A stretch of DNA of 64,000 bases from Hartmannibacter diazotrophicus (lineage in GTDB: Bacteria; Pseudomonadota; Alphaproteobacteria; Rhizobiales; Pleomorphomonadaceae), in contig NZ_LT960614.1 of the NCBI RefSeq assembly GCF_900231165.1, forward strand, positions 310,001 through 374,000. The letters are read 5' to 3'. Numbering within the stretch: position 1 is the stretch's first letter; each line of letters opens with the position of its first letter. The translations under genes were made by a program, and so were the position numbers. The notes below the pieces were generated by a model. That model made no database searches, was not told the origin of the DNA, and was given only the letters and a program-made list of their open reading frames with translations. This document shows, piece after piece, positions 1 through 11,224 of the stretch.

Positions 1-857
1 TCGCCGTCGGCATGAACCTCTTCAGTTACTGGAACGCCGACAAGATGGTGCTCGCCATGCATGGCGCGCGCGAGGTCGACGCGCGCTCGGCGCCGGACTA
101 CTACAATCTGGTCGCCGAGCTGGCGCGCCGCGCCGAGTTGCCGATGCCGCGCGTCTACATCATGGACAACCCGCAGCCGAACGCCTTTGCGACGGGCCGC
201 AATCCCGAAAACGCCGCCGTCGCCGCGACGACCGGTTTGCTTCAGATGCTGAGCCATGACGAGGTCGCCGGCGTGATGGCGCACGAACTGGCGCACATCA
301 AGCACTACGACACGCTGACGATGACGATCACGGCGACGATCGCCGGCGCGATCTCGATGCTGGCGAATTTCGGCATGTTCTTCGGCGGCAACCGGGACAA
401 CAACCACCCGCTTGGCTTCGTCGGCATCCTGGTCGCCGCGATCGTCGCACCGCTCGCCGCGGCGCTGGTGCAGATGGCGATCTCGCGAACCCGCGAATAT
501 TCCGCCGACCGGGGCGGCGCGGAGATTTCCGGCAACCCGATGGCGCTGGCCTCGGCGCTGCAGAAGATCGCGGGCGGTGTCGCGCATGTGCCGAACTACA
601 ACGCCGAGGCCAACCCGGCCTCCGCGCACATGTTCATCATCAATCCGCTCTCCGGCGAGCGCATGGACAACCTTTTTTCCACCCACCCGGCGACCGAGAA
701 CCGCATCGCGGCTCTCGTGAAGATCTCGCGCGAAATGGGGACCGGGCCGCAAGGTGGTTCCTTTGACGGCGGGAACGGCGTATCTCCACGGCGCGCTCCC
801 GGTCCCTGGAACCAGCCGGCAGGGCGCTCAACGTCGCGCCGCGGTCCCTGGGGATGA
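1..857 (+). CDS. htpX: Zinc metalloprotease HtpX (5' end outside the window)
   Basis: HtpX is a membrane-bound M48 zinc protease that degrades misfolded membrane proteins. The reading frame is open from the first base with no stop, and the first in-window methionine (base 12) lies at a place that is internal in the family, so the N-terminus with its first membrane segment is missing. Counting from that methionine, the zinc motif HELAH is at residues 91-95, and the downstream [10 protein letters not shown] segment carries the third ligand Glu and the typical E-x3-D. A hydrophobic segment follows the zinc motif (about residues 105-155). The C-terminal tail ([19 protein letters not shown]) is also characteristic. 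The stop is 4 bases before the probable rsmB start, so the two are probably co-transcribed. Confidence 0.95.
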   Translation, partial: AVGMNLFSYWNADKMVLAMHGAREVDARSAPDYYNLVAELARRAELPMPRVYIMDNPQPNAFATGRNPENAAVAATTGLLQMLSHDEVAGVMAHELAHIKHYDTLTMTITATIAGAISMLANFGMFFGGNRDNNHPLGFVGILVAAIVAPLAAALVQMAISRTREYSADRGGAEISGNPMALASALQKIAGGVAHVPNYNAEANPASAHMFIINPLSGERMDNLFSTHPATENRIAALVKISREMGTGPQGGSFDGGNGVSPRRAPGPWNQPAGRSTSRRGPWG

Positions 858-861
858 TATT

Positions 862-2304
862 TTGAACGATGCCAAAGCCCGCCCGTCTTCCTCCAAGGGT
901 ACGGGCGGGGCCGGAAGGCCGAAGAACAAGCACGGGGGCGCCGCTGGCGGCGCGCGGAAGGATCAGGCCGGTCCGCGCGAAGCCGATCGCACCCCACTGC
1001 CTCCGGGGCATGATCTTCGCGCCCTTTGCGCCGATCTTCTCTCCCTCGTGCGCAAGGGCGAGCTTCTCGACGGCCTGCTCGAGGCAGGCCCGCTGTCGCA
1101 GCGCTTCAATGCGCTTGAGATCAAGGACCGGGCGCTGGTGCGTGCCATCATCGGCACGGCGCTGCGCCGCCACGGCCAGATCGCCGAGGCGATCGCCGCC
1201 TGCCTCGACCGTCCGCTGCCTCAGAAGGCCGGCGCGTTGCAGTCGATCCTGGCGATTGGCGCGGCGCAGGTTCTCTTCATGGATGTCGCCGACCATGCAG
1301 CCATCGACATCGCGGTGGAACTTGCCGGTCGGTCGCGCGATACGGCGAAGTGGAAGGGGCTCACCAACGCCATCCTGCGCCGGCTCCAGCGCGAGCGCGA
1401 TGCGATCCTTGCCCGTCAGGATGAGGCCCGGCTGAACACGCCCGGCTGGCTCTTCGAGGCCTGGGCGAAGGCCTACGGGACCGACACCGCCCGCGCCATC
1501 GCGGCCATGCATCTCGTCGAGCCCAGTCTCGACATCTCCGTCAAGTCGGACCCCGAGGGCTGGCAGGAAAAGCTGGGCGGCAAGCTGCTGCCGACCGGAT
1601 CGATTCGCCTCGTCGCGGCCGGCGGCGTCGACCAGCTTCCCGGCTATGCCGAGGGCGCCTGGTGGGTGCAGGATGCCGCCGCCGCCCTGCCGCCGCTGCT
1701 GCTTGGGGATGTCGCGGGCAAGACCGTTGCCGATCTGTGCGCCGCGCCGGGCGGCAAGACTGCGCTGCTGGCCGCGCGCGGCGCCCATGTCACGGCGGTC
1801 GACCTCTCCGCCCGCCGCCTGAAGCGTCTTTCCGCCAATCTCGACCGGCTGGGTCTTTCCGCTGATGTGGTGACCGCGGACGTCGCGACCTACGCCGGCG
1901 GTCCCTTCGATGCCGTGCTGCTCGACGCACCCTGTTCGGCGACCGGCACGATCCGCCGCCACCCGGATCTGGTGCTCCTGAAAGAACCGTCCGACATCGA
2001 GATCCTGGCGGCAACGCAGGCGCGCCTGCTGCACCACGCCGTCGACCTCGTGCGGCCGGGTGGTCTTCTCGTCTACTGCACCTGTTCGCTGCAGCCGGAG
2101 GAGGGCGCGGCCCAGATCGATGCGCTGATCGCGTCCGGCGCGCCGGTGGAGCGCGTCCCCGTCCGGCCGGAGGAGATTGGCGGCCTTGCCGGGGCTATCA
2201 CGCCGGCAGGCGACCTGCGCACGCTGCCCTCGATGCTGCCCGATGCGGACCCGCATCTTGCCGGTCTCGACGGTTTCTTCGTCGCCCGGCTCCGGCGCCG
2301 GTAA
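862..2304 (+). CDS. rsmB: 16S rRNA (cytosine-967 C5)-methyltransferase RsmB
   Basis: RsmB (Fmu/Sun) methylates C967 of 16S rRNA using S-adenosylmethionine. The protein has a basic, low-complexity N-terminus, then a NusB-like RNA-binding domain (about residues 45-190) and a C-terminal Rossmann methyltransferase domain. The SAM-binding loop reads LCAAPGGKTALLA. The two family cysteines are in DAPCSATGTIRRHPD (motif IV) and CTCSLQPEEG (motif VI). The frame stays open upstream to a GTG/ATG inside htpX. I chose the TTG at 862 because it directly follows the htpX stop and gives the usual length of about 480 residues; a start farther upstream cannot be excluded. Neighbours are htpX before and a heparinase-like gene after, a conserved order in Rhizobiales. 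Confidence 0.92.
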   Translation: MNDAKARPSSSKGTGGAGRPKNKHGGAAGGARKDQAGPREADRTPLPPGHDLRALCADLLSLVRKGELLDGLLEAGPLSQRFNALEIKDRALVRAIIGTALRRHGQIAEAIAACLDRPLPQKAGALQSILAIGAAQVLFMDVADHAAIDIAVELAGRSRDTAKWKGLTNAILRRLQRERDAILARQDEARLNTPGWLFEAWAKAYGTDTARAIAAMHLVEPSLDISVKSDPEGWQEKLGGKLLPTGSIRLVAAGGVDQLPGYAEGAWWVQDAAAALPPLLLGDVAGKTVADLCAAPGGKTALLAARGAHVTAVDLSARRLKRLSANLDRLGLSADVVTADVATYAGGPFDAVLLDAPCSATGTIRRHPDLVLLKEPSDIEILAATQARLLHHAVDLVRPGGLLVYCTCSLQPEEGAAQIDALIASGAPVERVPVRPEEIGGLAGAITPAGDLRTLPSMLPDADPHLAGLDGFFVARLRRR

Positions 2305-2344
2305 ACGATCATTGCGGCAATTCGGCTAGAATCTTAATCAATTT

Positions 2345-2363
2345 TTGCCAAAACTCTTGGCAA
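2345..2363. promoter_or_regulatory. Perfect inverted repeat between rsmB and the heparinase-like gene
   Basis: TTGCCAA-AACTC-TTGGCAA: two perfect 7-base arms around a 5-base centre, 41 bases after the rsmB stop and 213 bases before the next gene. No T-run follows, so it is not a typical intrinsic terminator. It could be a repressor operator or a weak hairpin. The rest of the 271-base gap shows nothing recognisable. Confidence 0.35.
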
Positions 2364-2575
2364 CGGCGTGCGTTGGCGACAACGTGGCCTCGGGAAAGAT
2401 TGCGGCACGTTCTCGTTGTGGGAATTTTCGAATTTTTTTGAATTACGAAACCTGATGGTAACCCTGTTCGGGACCAAATCGGCTTCAGTGGAGATCCCTT
2501 GCGTGGCCATTCCCGGCCGGCGCGAGGTCGCTCATCGGTCGCCCGGTCGCGGCAATCACGGTCAGAAGAGGCAGC

Positions 2576-4366
2576 ATGACAGCGCAGGATGCGCCGGCTG
2601 CAAGGCTTGTCAGCAACGGCGGTGGAGCAAAGAGAAAGGCGCGTGTGATGGCTTGGGAGGACGTGAAGGCGATTTGCCGTCTTCTCGGACATGCCGGCCG
2701 TCGACGCCTGGTCCATGCCGTCAAGTCCTTCGAGGCCGGGCCCTTCTCGCGCTGGCGCTGGCCGGGCGGGCTACCCGAGCGGCTGGTGATCGCGCCGCAG
2801 GATATCCGCACCTCCGACCCGACGATTGCCGGTGACATCTATGCCGGCGTCTTCGCCTTTGCCGGCAAGGTGGCGGAGACCGGCGGCCATTCGCCCTTTG
2901 ACATCGAGCCGCCCTCGGACGACTGGGCGCGCGAACTCCATTCCTTCGGCTGGCTTCGGCACCTGAAGGCCGCCAACGGCGCGCTGACCCGCTCCAACGC
3001 CCGCGCTCTCGTCTCCGACTGGATCATGCACGAGGCGCGTCATGACCCCATCGCCTTCGAGACGGAGGTCGCCGCGCGGCGGCTGATCGTCTTCGTCAGC
3101 CAGTCGCCTCTGATCCTCGAAGGGGCCGACCGCGCCTTCTACCGCACCTTCCTCAAATGCATCATCCGCCACGTGCGCCGCCTGCGCCGCGGGCTGAAGC
3201 ATGTGGAGGAGGGCTATCCGACCCTCGCCAGCCTGATTTCCGTGACCCTGGCCGCCCTCTCGCTCGACGGGCAGACCAAGCTTGTGCGCCAGATGATGAC
3301 CGCGCTCGACGCCGAACTCCTGCGCCAGATCCTGCCCGATGGCGGTCACGTCAGCCGCAACCCGCAGGTCATCGTCGATCTTCTGATCGACCTTCTGCCG
3401 CTGCGTCAGGCCTTCACCGCGCGCGGTGTCGCCCCCTCGGCCGCGCTTCTCGGCGCCATCGACCGCATGCTGCCGATGCTGCGCTTCTTCCGCCACCGCA
3501 ACGGCGAATTCGCCCGCTTCAACGGCATGGGCACGACCCGTGTCGACATCATGGCCGCTGTGCTTGCCCATGACGACGCACGCGGCCAGCCGGTCTCCAA
3601 CGCCTCGCCGTCCGGCTACCAGCGTCTCGATTGCGGCGCGACGACGCTGATCGTCGACGTCGGCGCCCCGCCTCCGATGGAACTGAGCGGCAACGCCCAC
3701 GCCGGCTGCCTCGCCTTCGAGATGAGCGCGGGTGCCTGCCGTTTCGTCGTCAACTGCGGCGGCGCCGAGGGCCCGGCCCTCTGGCAGGAGGCCTCGCGCG
3801 CCACCGCCGCCCATTCGACGCTGACGGTGGAGAACACCTCCTCGGCCCGCTTTGCCCGCTCCGGCCTGATGCGCCGCATCTTCGGAACCGCCATCATCGC
3901 CGGCCCGAAGGTGCTGGAATCGGAGCGTCTGGAACGCCACAACGACGTCGCCGTCACGGCAAGTCACGACGGCTACCTGAAGCGCTTCGGCGTCATCCAT
4001 TCCCGCAGCCTGACGCTCTCGGCCGACGGCACGCGCATCATCGGCGTCGATCGGCTCGACGCGAAACGCCACCTCAAGGCGCCGGTGAAATTCATCATCC
4101 GTTTCCACCTCCATCCCTCGATCCGGGCAAGCCGCACCGGCGGAGGGCAGGTGATCATGCTCGCCCCCGACGGCGAGGCCTGGAGCTTTGCCTGCACGGA
4201 CCTGGAGCCGATGCTGGAGGAATCGATCTACCTCTCCGCCATTCATGGCCGCCGCCGCTGCCTCCAGATCGTGCTGGAAGGCGAGGCGGGCGAGGACATG
4301 CCGGAGATCACCTGGTCGATGGAGCGCGAGGCGGTGGGAAAAGGCGCGCGCAGGGGCAGGGCGTAG
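2576..4366 (+). CDS. Heparinase II/III-like protein
   Basis: A 596-residue protein of the heparinase II/III-like family found next to rsmB and purH in many Rhizobiales. The N-terminal half is helix-rich (alpha/alpha toroid type, about residues 60-330). The C-terminal part is beta-rich and resembles the heparinase II/III C-terminal domain (about 340-570). The family cleaves acidic polysaccharides by elimination, but the substrate of this branch is unknown, so polysaccharide or cell-envelope turnover is only an inference. An AGAAGAGG Shine-Dalgarno lies just before ATG 2576. A second in-frame ATG at 2648 would remove 24 poorly conserved residues and remains possible. No signal peptide is evident. 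Confidence 0.8.
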   Translation: MTAQDAPAARLVSNGGGAKRKARVMAWEDVKAICRLLGHAGRRRLVHAVKSFEAGPFSRWRWPGGLPERLVIAPQDIRTSDPTIAGDIYAGVFAFAGKVAETGGHSPFDIEPPSDDWARELHSFGWLRHLKAANGALTRSNARALVSDWIMHEARHDPIAFETEVAARRLIVFVSQSPLILEGADRAFYRTFLKCIIRHVRRLRRGLKHVEEGYPTLASLISVTLAALSLDGQTKLVRQMMTALDAELLRQILPDGGHVSRNPQVIVDLLIDLLPLRQAFTARGVAPSAALLGAIDRMLPMLRFFRHRNGEFARFNGMGTTRVDIMAAVLAHDDARGQPVSNASPSGYQRLDCGATTLIVDVGAPPPMELSGNAHAGCLAFEMSAGACRFVVNCGGAEGPALWQEASRATAAHSTLTVENTSSARFARSGLMRRIFGTAIIAGPKVLESERLERHNDVAVTASHDGYLKRFGVIHSRSLTLSADGTRIIGVDRLDAKRHLKAPVKFIIRFHLHPSIRASRTGGGQVIMLAPDGEAWSFACTDLEPMLEESIYLSAIHGRRRCLQIVLEGEAGEDMPEITWSMEREAVGKGARRGRA

Positions 4367-4440
4367 CGGGTCAATTGGCGCGCACGTGATGCGGTCTCCG
4401 GCCAATAGCCGATACCGGCCCATGCAAGATCAAGATCGCC

Positions 4441-5874
4441 TCAAAAGACGATGGGTCCAAGCCACATTCCGGCAGCAAGAGCGACGGCGACGCCGATGAG
4501 GTTCAGCGGCGCGCCCGCTTTGAGCATGGCAGACCGGGTCACGGCCGGGTTGGCGAAGACGATCGCGTTCGGTGGCGTGGCGATCGGCAGCATGAAGCCC
4601 ATCGACGCAGCAAGGGCGACCGGCAGCGCGAAGACCAGCGGATCGTTGCCCATGCCGACGGCGGCCGCGCCGGCAATCGGCATGAAGATCGCGGCCATGG
4701 CGGTGTTGGAGGCAAGCTCCCCGAGATAGACGATGATGAGCGCGAAGACGAGCAGGACCCAGACCGTGGGCAACCCGTGCAGTTTCTGGGCGCTTTCGCC
4801 GATCCACGACGCCAGGCCCGTGCTGTCGATGGCCGAAGCCAGCGAAAGGCCTCCGCCGAAGAGGATGAGCACGTCCCAGCGCAGGGACGATGCCGTCTTC
4901 CACTCAAGCAGCCGCGCGCCCCGAAGACTGCCGGCGGGGATCAGGAACAGCGCCAGCGCGCCGGTCATCGCAACGCCCGCGTCGCTGAAGTCGAGGTCCG
5001 GGAACAGCATCGAAACCGCCGGCCGTAAAATCCAGCCGAGCGCCGTCAGACCGGCGACCACGGCGACCCGAAGTTCCGGCGCCGACATGGGGCCGAGGCT
5101 CTCAAGATCGATGGAGACCTCGCCTGCCGCGATCCGGAACGAAACCCGGGTCAGGAACAGCCAGGTCAAGGGAAGCAGGACGGCCACCACGGGCAGGCCG
5201 ACAAGCATCCAGTCGGCGAACCCGATCGTGACGCCGTGCGCTTCTTCCATGTAGCCGGCGAAGATCGCGTTCGGCGGCGTGCCGATCAGCGATCCGACGC
5301 CGCCGATGGTCGCCGCGTAAGCGACCCCCAGCATCAGCGCCGGCGCGAACCCCTTCTTGTCCTCGCTCATCGCGGCAATCGAGGCGGCAATCGGCGCCGT
5401 CACCATCGCCGACGCGGTGTTGCTGATCCAGAGGCTGAGAAATGCGGTCACCAGCATCATCGACAGGATGATGTGGCTGGGATCGCCCCGGGTGCGGGCA
5501 AGGATCGAATGGGCGAGCCGGCGGTGCAGGCCCCACTGCTCGATCGCCCGTGCGATCAGGAAACCGCCGAGAAAGAGGAAGATGACCGGGTTGGCATAGG
5601 ACGAGGCCAGGTCCTCGATGGATGCGATGCCGGAGGGCGGAAACAGGACGAGGGGAATGAGCGCGGTGACGGCGATGGGGATGAGTTCGGTCACCCAGAA
5701 GACGGCCATCATGAAGCCGATGCCGGCCGCGGCCTGCGCGGGCGCGCTCAGTCCGGCCTGCGGTGGAATGACAAGGCTCGCTGCGGCAACGCCAAATCCA
5801 ACCAGGTTGGCGAGGGTTTTGAGAGCCCCGAATTCGGCTGTCGGAACCAGATCGTCATTCCGTTCCGATGCCAT
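4441..5874 (-). CDS. SLC13/DASS-family sodium:anion symporter
   Basis: A 477-residue inner-membrane transporter of the divalent anion:Na+ symporter (SLC13/DASS) family, which imports dicarboxylates, sulfate or related anions. About 11-12 hydrophobic segments are visible. The two inverted-repeat substrate/sodium motifs are present as WISNTASAM and LASNTAMAAIF, with the paired IGTPPNAIF and IATPPNAIVF loops. The ion cannot be chosen from sequence. The gene lies on the opposite strand between the heparinase-like gene and purH, interrupting a block that is otherwise conserved in Rhizobiales, so it is probably a later insertion. It is convergent with the gene at 2576-4366. Confidence 0.88.
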   Translation of the reverse strand: MASERNDDLVPTAEFGALKTLANLVGFGVAAASLVIPPQAGLSAPAQAAAGIGFMMAVFWVTELIPIAVTALIPLVLFPPSGIASIEDLASSYANPVIFLFLGGFLIARAIEQWGLHRRLAHSILARTRGDPSHIILSMMLVTAFLSLWISNTASAMVTAPIAASIAAMSEDKKGFAPALMLGVAYAATIGGVGSLIGTPPNAIFAGYMEEAHGVTIGFADWMLVGLPVVAVLLPLTWLFLTRVSFRIAAGEVSIDLESLGPMSAPELRVAVVAGLTALGWILRPAVSMLFPDLDFSDAGVAMTGALALFLIPAGSLRGARLLEWKTASSLRWDVLILFGGGLSLASAIDSTGLASWIGESAQKLHGLPTVWVLLVFALIIVYLGELASNTAMAAIFMPIAGAAAVGMGNDPLVFALPVALAASMGFMLPIATPPNAIVFANPAVTRSAMLKAGAPLNLIGVAVALAAGMWLGPIVF

Positions 5875-5970
5875 CGCCCCCGCCCTTGGATTTGTTGTTT
5901 GAATCGGGCCGACTTTGCCTTTGCGAAGGCGAGCTTGGCAACCGCTGGAGAGCGGAAAGACGCCCCAAAC

Positions 5971-6060
5971 CTCTCCGTCGTCATCGCCGGGCTCGACCCG
6001 GCATGTGCCGTACGGCCATTGGGTTGCCGGCTCAAGGCCCGCAATGACGGTGGAGAGGCA
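5971..6060. repeat. Intergenic palindromic repeat (copy 1)
   Basis: The left arm (CTCTCCGTCGTCATCGCCGG, continuing GCTCGACCCGGC) is mirrored by a right arm containing TTGCCGGCTCAAGGCCCGCA then ATGACGGTGGAGAG, so the segment can fold into one long hairpin. The GGGCTCGACCCGGC-type core is the common Rhizobiales intergenic palindrome. It sits in the 344-base gap between the divergent transporter and purH; the rest of the gap holds only their promoter regions, with no recognisable site. Confidence 0.75.
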
Positions 6061-6218
6061 CGAGAAGGACGTCCTTCCGCCGTTTCAACTTGGAAGACGG
6101 CACGGATCCGCATCGAAATGCGATCCATCCGCTTTCTCCCGCCATTCCCCTTTTGCCCCATTCATGCTATCGCCGCGCCATAATCATCCCCATCCAAAAA
6201 TCACTCTTCGGCGAGCCC

Positions 6219-7826
6219 ATGAAAGTCTCCAACGCTTCCCTCCCCAACCACATCATGCCGAAGCGGGCGCTGATCTCCGTGTCCGACAAGACCGGCATGA
6301 TCGAGTTCGCCCGCGCGCTGCATGAGGCGGGGGTGGAGATCCTGACCACCGGCGGCTCCAAGGCGGCGCTGGAGGCGGCGGGCGTGCCCGTCATCGAGGT
6401 CGCCTCCGTCACCGGCTTTCCGGAGATCATGGACGGCCGGGTGAAGACGCTGCATCCGAAGATCCATGGCGGCCTGCTGGCGATCCGCGACGAGCCCTCC
6501 CACGCGGCGGCGATGTCGGCGCATGAGATCGAGGGCATCGACCTCCTCTGCGTCAACCTCTACCCCTTCGAGGAGACGGTGGCGCGTGGGGCGGGCGAGG
6601 CCGAGACCATCGAGAATATCGACATCGGCGGGCCGGCGATGATCCGCGCCGCCGCCAAGAACCACGGCTATGTCACGGTCATTGTCGAGCCGGCGGATTA
6701 TGACGCGGTGATCGCGGCGATGCGCGAGCCGGACGGCATTCCCTTCACCCTGCGCCGGCGTCTGGCTGCCAAGGCCTTCGCCCGCACGGCGGCCTATGAC
6801 GCGGCGGTCTCCGGCTGGTTCGCCGAGACGGGCGAGACCGGACAGCCGGGCGACTTCTTCGCCGTCGGCGGCAAGCTTGCCGAGGAGCTGCGCTACGGCG
6901 AGAACCCGCACCAGTGGGCGCGCTTCTATCGCTCGGCGACCCAGCGTCCGGGTGTCGCCACCGCCCTCCAGCTTCAGGGCAAGGCGCTCTCCTACAACAA
7001 CATCAACGACACGGATGCGGCCTTAGAACTCGTCAGCGAGTTTGCGCCGGCAACCCCCGCCGTCGCGATCATCAAGCACGCCAACCCCTGCGGTGTCGCC
7101 AAGGGCGCAACGCTGCTCGAGGCCTACGAGAAGGCGCTTTCCTGCGATCCCGTCTCGGCCTTCGGCGGCATCGTCGCGCTGAACGGCCTGCTCGACGAGG
7201 ACACCGCCCGCCTGATCACGGAGATCTTCACCGAGGTGATCATCGCCCCGGAGGCGAGCGACGCGGCGGTCGAGATCATCGGCCGCAAGAAGAACCTCCG
7301 CCTGCTTGTCACCGGCGCCCTCGCCGACGCGGCCGCGCGCGGCGTGACGGCGAAGACGGTGGCGGGCGGTCTGCTCGTCCAGTCGCGCGACAACGGCCGC
7401 GTGACCGCCGAGATGCTGAAGGTGGTGACCAAGCGCAAGCCGACGGACAAGGAAGTCGCCGACATGCTTTTTGCCTTCAAGGTGGCAAAGCACGTGAAGT
7501 CCAACGCCATCGTCTATGCGCGCGGCGGCATGACCGTCGGCATCGGCGCCGGCCAGATGAGCCGGGTCGATTCCTCGCGCACGGCCGCCTACAAGGCCGG
7601 CGAGGCGGGCAAGGCCATGAGCGTGGCGGAGCCGCTGACCAAGGGGGCGGTCGTTGCCTCGGATGCCTTCTTCCCCTTTGCCGACGGTCTTCAGGCCGCG
7701 ATCGACGCGGGCGCGACGGCGGTGATCCAGCCGGGCGGCTCCATGCGCGACGACGAGGTGATCGCCGCCGCCGATGCCGCCGGCCTTGCGATGGTCTTCA
7801 CCGGCATGCGCCACTTCCGGCACTAA
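6219..7826 (+). CDS. purH: Bifunctional AICAR formyltransferase / IMP cyclohydrolase PurH
   Basis: PurH performs the last two steps of de novo IMP synthesis in the cytosol: formylation of AICAR from 10-formyl-tetrahydrofolate, then ring closure. The N-terminal MGS-like cyclohydrolase domain (about residues 10-160) shows [11 protein letters not shown] and [11 protein letters not shown]. The formyltransferase domain follows, with [19 protein letters not shown] and the C-terminal [13 protein letters not shown] and [11 protein letters not shown]. The length of 535 residues matches the family (E. coli 529). ATG 6219 was chosen because it gives the usual short lead before [10 protein letters not shown]; the open frame upstream is non-homologous. 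It converges on pobA. Confidence 0.96.
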   Translation: MKVSNASLPNHIMPKRALISVSDKTGMIEFARALHEAGVEILTTGGSKAALEAAGVPVIEVASVTGFPEIMDGRVKTLHPKIHGGLLAIRDEPSHAAAMSAHEIEGIDLLCVNLYPFEETVARGAGEAETIENIDIGGPAMIRAAAKNHGYVTVIVEPADYDAVIAAMREPDGIPFTLRRRLAAKAFARTAAYDAAVSGWFAETGETGQPGDFFAVGGKLAEELRYGENPHQWARFYRSATQRPGVATALQLQGKALSYNNINDTDAALELVSEFAPATPAVAIIKHANPCGVAKGATLLEAYEKALSCDPVSAFGGIVALNGLLDEDTARLITEIFTEVIIAPEASDAAVEIIGRKKNLRLLVTGALADAAARGVTAKTVAGGLLVQSRDNGRVTAEMLKVVTKRKPTDKEVADMLFAFKVAKHVKSNAIVYARGGMTVGIGAGQMSRVDSSRTAAYKAGEAGKAMSVAEPLTKGAVVASDAFFPFADGLQAAIDAGATAVIQPGGSMRDDEVIAAADAAGLAMVFTGMRHFRH

Positions 7827-7849
7827 ATGCCGCATCTCCGGGGCGGGCG

Positions 7850-9037
<1,188 letters not shown>

Positions 9038-9079
9038 TCACGTTGCTCAATACGGTGGGGCGGCGGGCAGGGCGCGCCA

Positions 9080-10054
9080 ATGGACAGGATGCGCAAAGAA
9101 CAGGATAATCCGAACATCCATGGTGGCGAGGTAAACGTGAGACGTATCCCGACCTTCGTGCTCTACGCCGACGAAATCGACGCGATGCAGGCCGATTGGC
9201 TGCATGTCGAGACCATTCAGGCAAGGAGCCGCCTGCACGATTATCGGATCAAGCCGCATCGCCACGAGCATCTCTTTCAAATTCTGTACATGCGCGAGGG
9301 CGAGGCCCAACTCTATGCCGGTGAAGACGTGCTGGTTCTGGCAGCGCCGGCCGTCGTGACGATGCCGCCGGTGGAGGTCCACGGCTACGACTTCTCGGCC
9401 GACGTCGAGGGGGTGGTCGTCACCATCCTGGAGCGTGAGGTCGGCGCCATGCTGGAGAGCGCGCCGGCGCTGCGGGATCTGTTTCGCGCGCCCCGGCCCG
9501 TGGCTCTTGTCGACTGGCCGGAGCAGACGGAAAGGCTTGCTGCGTCACTCGATGCCCTGATGGCGGCGTCGACACAGCCCGGCCCGGCCCGCAATCTCCT
9601 GCTCAAGGCGCATCTCTCGCTGGCGCTGGCCGCGATCAGCGAGACGGTGACGCCGCGGCCGGACGAGACCCGGGCCGCGGGGCGTTCGGATCTTCTCGTC
9701 CGTCGCTTCCGCGGTCTCGTCGAGGACCATTTTCGCGACCACTGGCCGATTGGCGCCTATGCGACGCGGCTTGGCATCACCCAGACCCATCTCAACCGCC
9801 TCTGCCGCGAGGTGCTGGGGCTGAGCGCGCTTCAGGTCGTCAACCGCCGGCTCGTCATCGAGGCGCGGCGGCTCCTCGCCTTCACGTCGCTGGAGGTGAA
9901 GGAGATCGCCGGCGAGATCGGTTTCGACGATGCCGCCTATTTCACGCGCTTCTTTCGCCGGGAAACGGGACGCACGCCGCTCACAAGCCGCGCCGAGATG
10001 GTGGGCGCGGCGGTGGAAGGGGGCATGGCGGAAACGCGTGCGGGCAGGGGGTAG
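9080..10054 (+). CDS. pobR: AraC-family regulator, probable PobR activator of pobA
   Basis: An AraC/XylS-type transcription factor with an N-terminal cupin-like ligand domain (HRHEHLFQILYMREGEAQLY, about residues 55-75) and a C-terminal double helix-turn-helix (ITQTHLNRLCREVLG and IAGEIGFDDAAYFTRFFRR). Its divergent position next to pobA supports a role as the 4-hydroxybenzoate-responsive activator of pobA; the ligand is inferred from context. The open frame continues far upstream, through purH and pobA in the wrong frame, so the start must be judged. ATG 9080 is given here. GTG 9137, preceded by GGCGAGG, would leave a roomier 114-base divergent promoter and a 305-residue protein and may be the true start. 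Confidence 0.85.
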   Translation: MDRMRKEQDNPNIHGGEVNVRRIPTFVLYADEIDAMQADWLHVETIQARSRLHDYRIKPHRHEHLFQILYMREGEAQLYAGEDVLVLAAPAVVTMPPVEVHGYDFSADVEGVVVTILEREVGAMLESAPALRDLFRAPRPVALVDWPEQTERLAASLDALMAASTQPGPARNLLLKAHLSLALAAISETVTPRPDETRAAGRSDLLVRRFRGLVEDHFRDHWPIGAYATRLGITQTHLNRLCREVLGLSALQVVNRRLVIEARRLLAFTSLEVKEIAGEIGFDDAAYFTRFFRRETGRTPLTSRAEMVGAAVEGGMAETRAGRG

Positions 10055-10069
10055 GCCGAAGGTCTTTGT

Positions 10070-11011
10070 CTAGGCCTTGGCGGACCGACCGATATTGGCC
10101 GCGACATCCCGCAACGCCTCCATCAGCAGGTTCGCCGGCAGCGTCGGCGCGATGTCCGTGCGTGTCGTCAGCCCGACGGGACCGAGCGTCTCGGAGGTAT
10201 CGAGCGGCAGGATCGCAAGGCGCCCCTCGGCCAGATCCTCAGTGACGACGCCTTCGGAGATGATCCAGATCGCATCCGACGAGCGCGTGAAGCTGCGCCC
10301 GAAGGCATTGGAGACCGTCTCCACCTCGTCCTTGATCCGGGCGATGCCATGGGCAATCAAGAGCCGCTCCACCACGGGTCGGATGATCGAGCCGGGCGGC
10401 GGCATCAGCACCGGATAGCGCTCGATCATGGCGAAGTCGAACGGCTTTCGGTCGAGCAGAGGGTGACCGGCGCGCACCACGAGCCGCACCTCTTCCGAAT
10501 AAAGGTGCTCGAAGGAAAAGCCCGTCATCTCCTCGGGCGCCGCCATGCGCCCGACCACGAAATCGGCGTCGCCGAGGCGCAGCAGCGACAGCAGGTAGGC
10601 GTTGGGACCGGTGACGACGCGGACGCGGCACTTGAGGCCTTCGGCCGTGAAACGGCGCACGGCATCGGGCAGGATGCGGGCCGAGGCGGTCGGCAGCGCA
10701 GCGACCTTGACGACGAGGCCGCCGGATTGTGCCTGGTCGATGGAATCGATCCCCTGCCTCAGCGCCGTCACCCCCGCGCCGGCGTAGCGCAGGAAGACCT
10801 CGCCCGCCTCGGTGAGGGAAAGGTTGCGCCGGCTTCGGTCGAAGAGCGCCACGCCGAGGATGTCTTCCAGTTCCAGGATGGTTTTCGAGGCGGCCGGCTG
10901 TGTCACCCCGAGAAGGGTGGCCGCCCCGCCGACGCTCTTCAGCCGCGCGACCTCCAGGAAGCAGACGATATGGCGAAGCTTGATGCGTCGGTCGAAAAGG
11001 CGGTCTGACAT
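10070..11011 (-). CDS. pcaQ: LysR-family regulator PcaQ
   Basis: PcaQ is the LysR-type activator of the pcaDCHGB operon in rhizobia and agrobacteria, responding to beta-carboxymuconate-type intermediates. The 313-residue protein has a winged helix-turn-helix at the N-terminus (IKLRHIVCFLEVARLKSVGG, then AATLLGVTQPAASKTI) and a LysR substrate-binding domain (about residues 90-300). It is divergent from pcaD, and a near-palindromic ATAAC-type PcaQ box lies 2 bases upstream of its start codon. Binding there would cover its own promoter, consistent with autoregulation plus activation of pcaD. Confidence 0.93.
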   Translation of the reverse strand: MSDRLFDRRIKLRHIVCFLEVARLKSVGGAATLLGVTQPAASKTILELEDILGVALFDRSRRNLSLTEAGEVFLRYAGAGVTALRQGIDSIDQAQSGGLVVKVAALPTASARILPDAVRRFTAEGLKCRVRVVTGPNAYLLSLLRLGDADFVVGRMAAPEEMTGFSFEHLYSEEVRLVVRAGHPLLDRKPFDFAMIERYPVLMPPPGSIIRPVVERLLIAHGIARIKDEVETVSNAFGRSFTRSSDAIWIISEGVVTEDLAEGRLAILPLDTSETLGPVGLTTRTDIAPTLPANLLMEALRDVAANIGRSAKA

Positions 11012-11013
11012 CT

Positions 11014-11029
11014 ATAACTCTCAAGTTAT
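11014..11029. promoter_or_regulatory. PcaQ-binding site
   Basis: ATAACT-CTCA-AGTTAT is a perfect palindrome matching the known PcaQ box form ATAACC-N4-GGTTAT except at one symmetric base. It lies directly next to the pcaQ start codon and about 195 bases before pcaD. A looser pair, ATTATC (11043-11048) and GATAAT (11062-11067), follows it and may mark the AT-rich pcaD promoter region. Confidence 0.7.
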
Positions 11030-11224
11030 CTAAAGGTCTGAAATTATCATTTTACATAAAGGATAATGCCGTTCTAGATCCCCGTTGCGGGATTTGTGCG
11101 GCTCGGTGATGCATCGCATCCTGTCGTCATGGGACGGCATGACGAGACTTGCCGGGTCGGGCACGCCCGCAGCAGACAAATGGCCTGCCCGGCCAGCGAC
11201 GAAAGGCTGCGCGACGGATCGATC

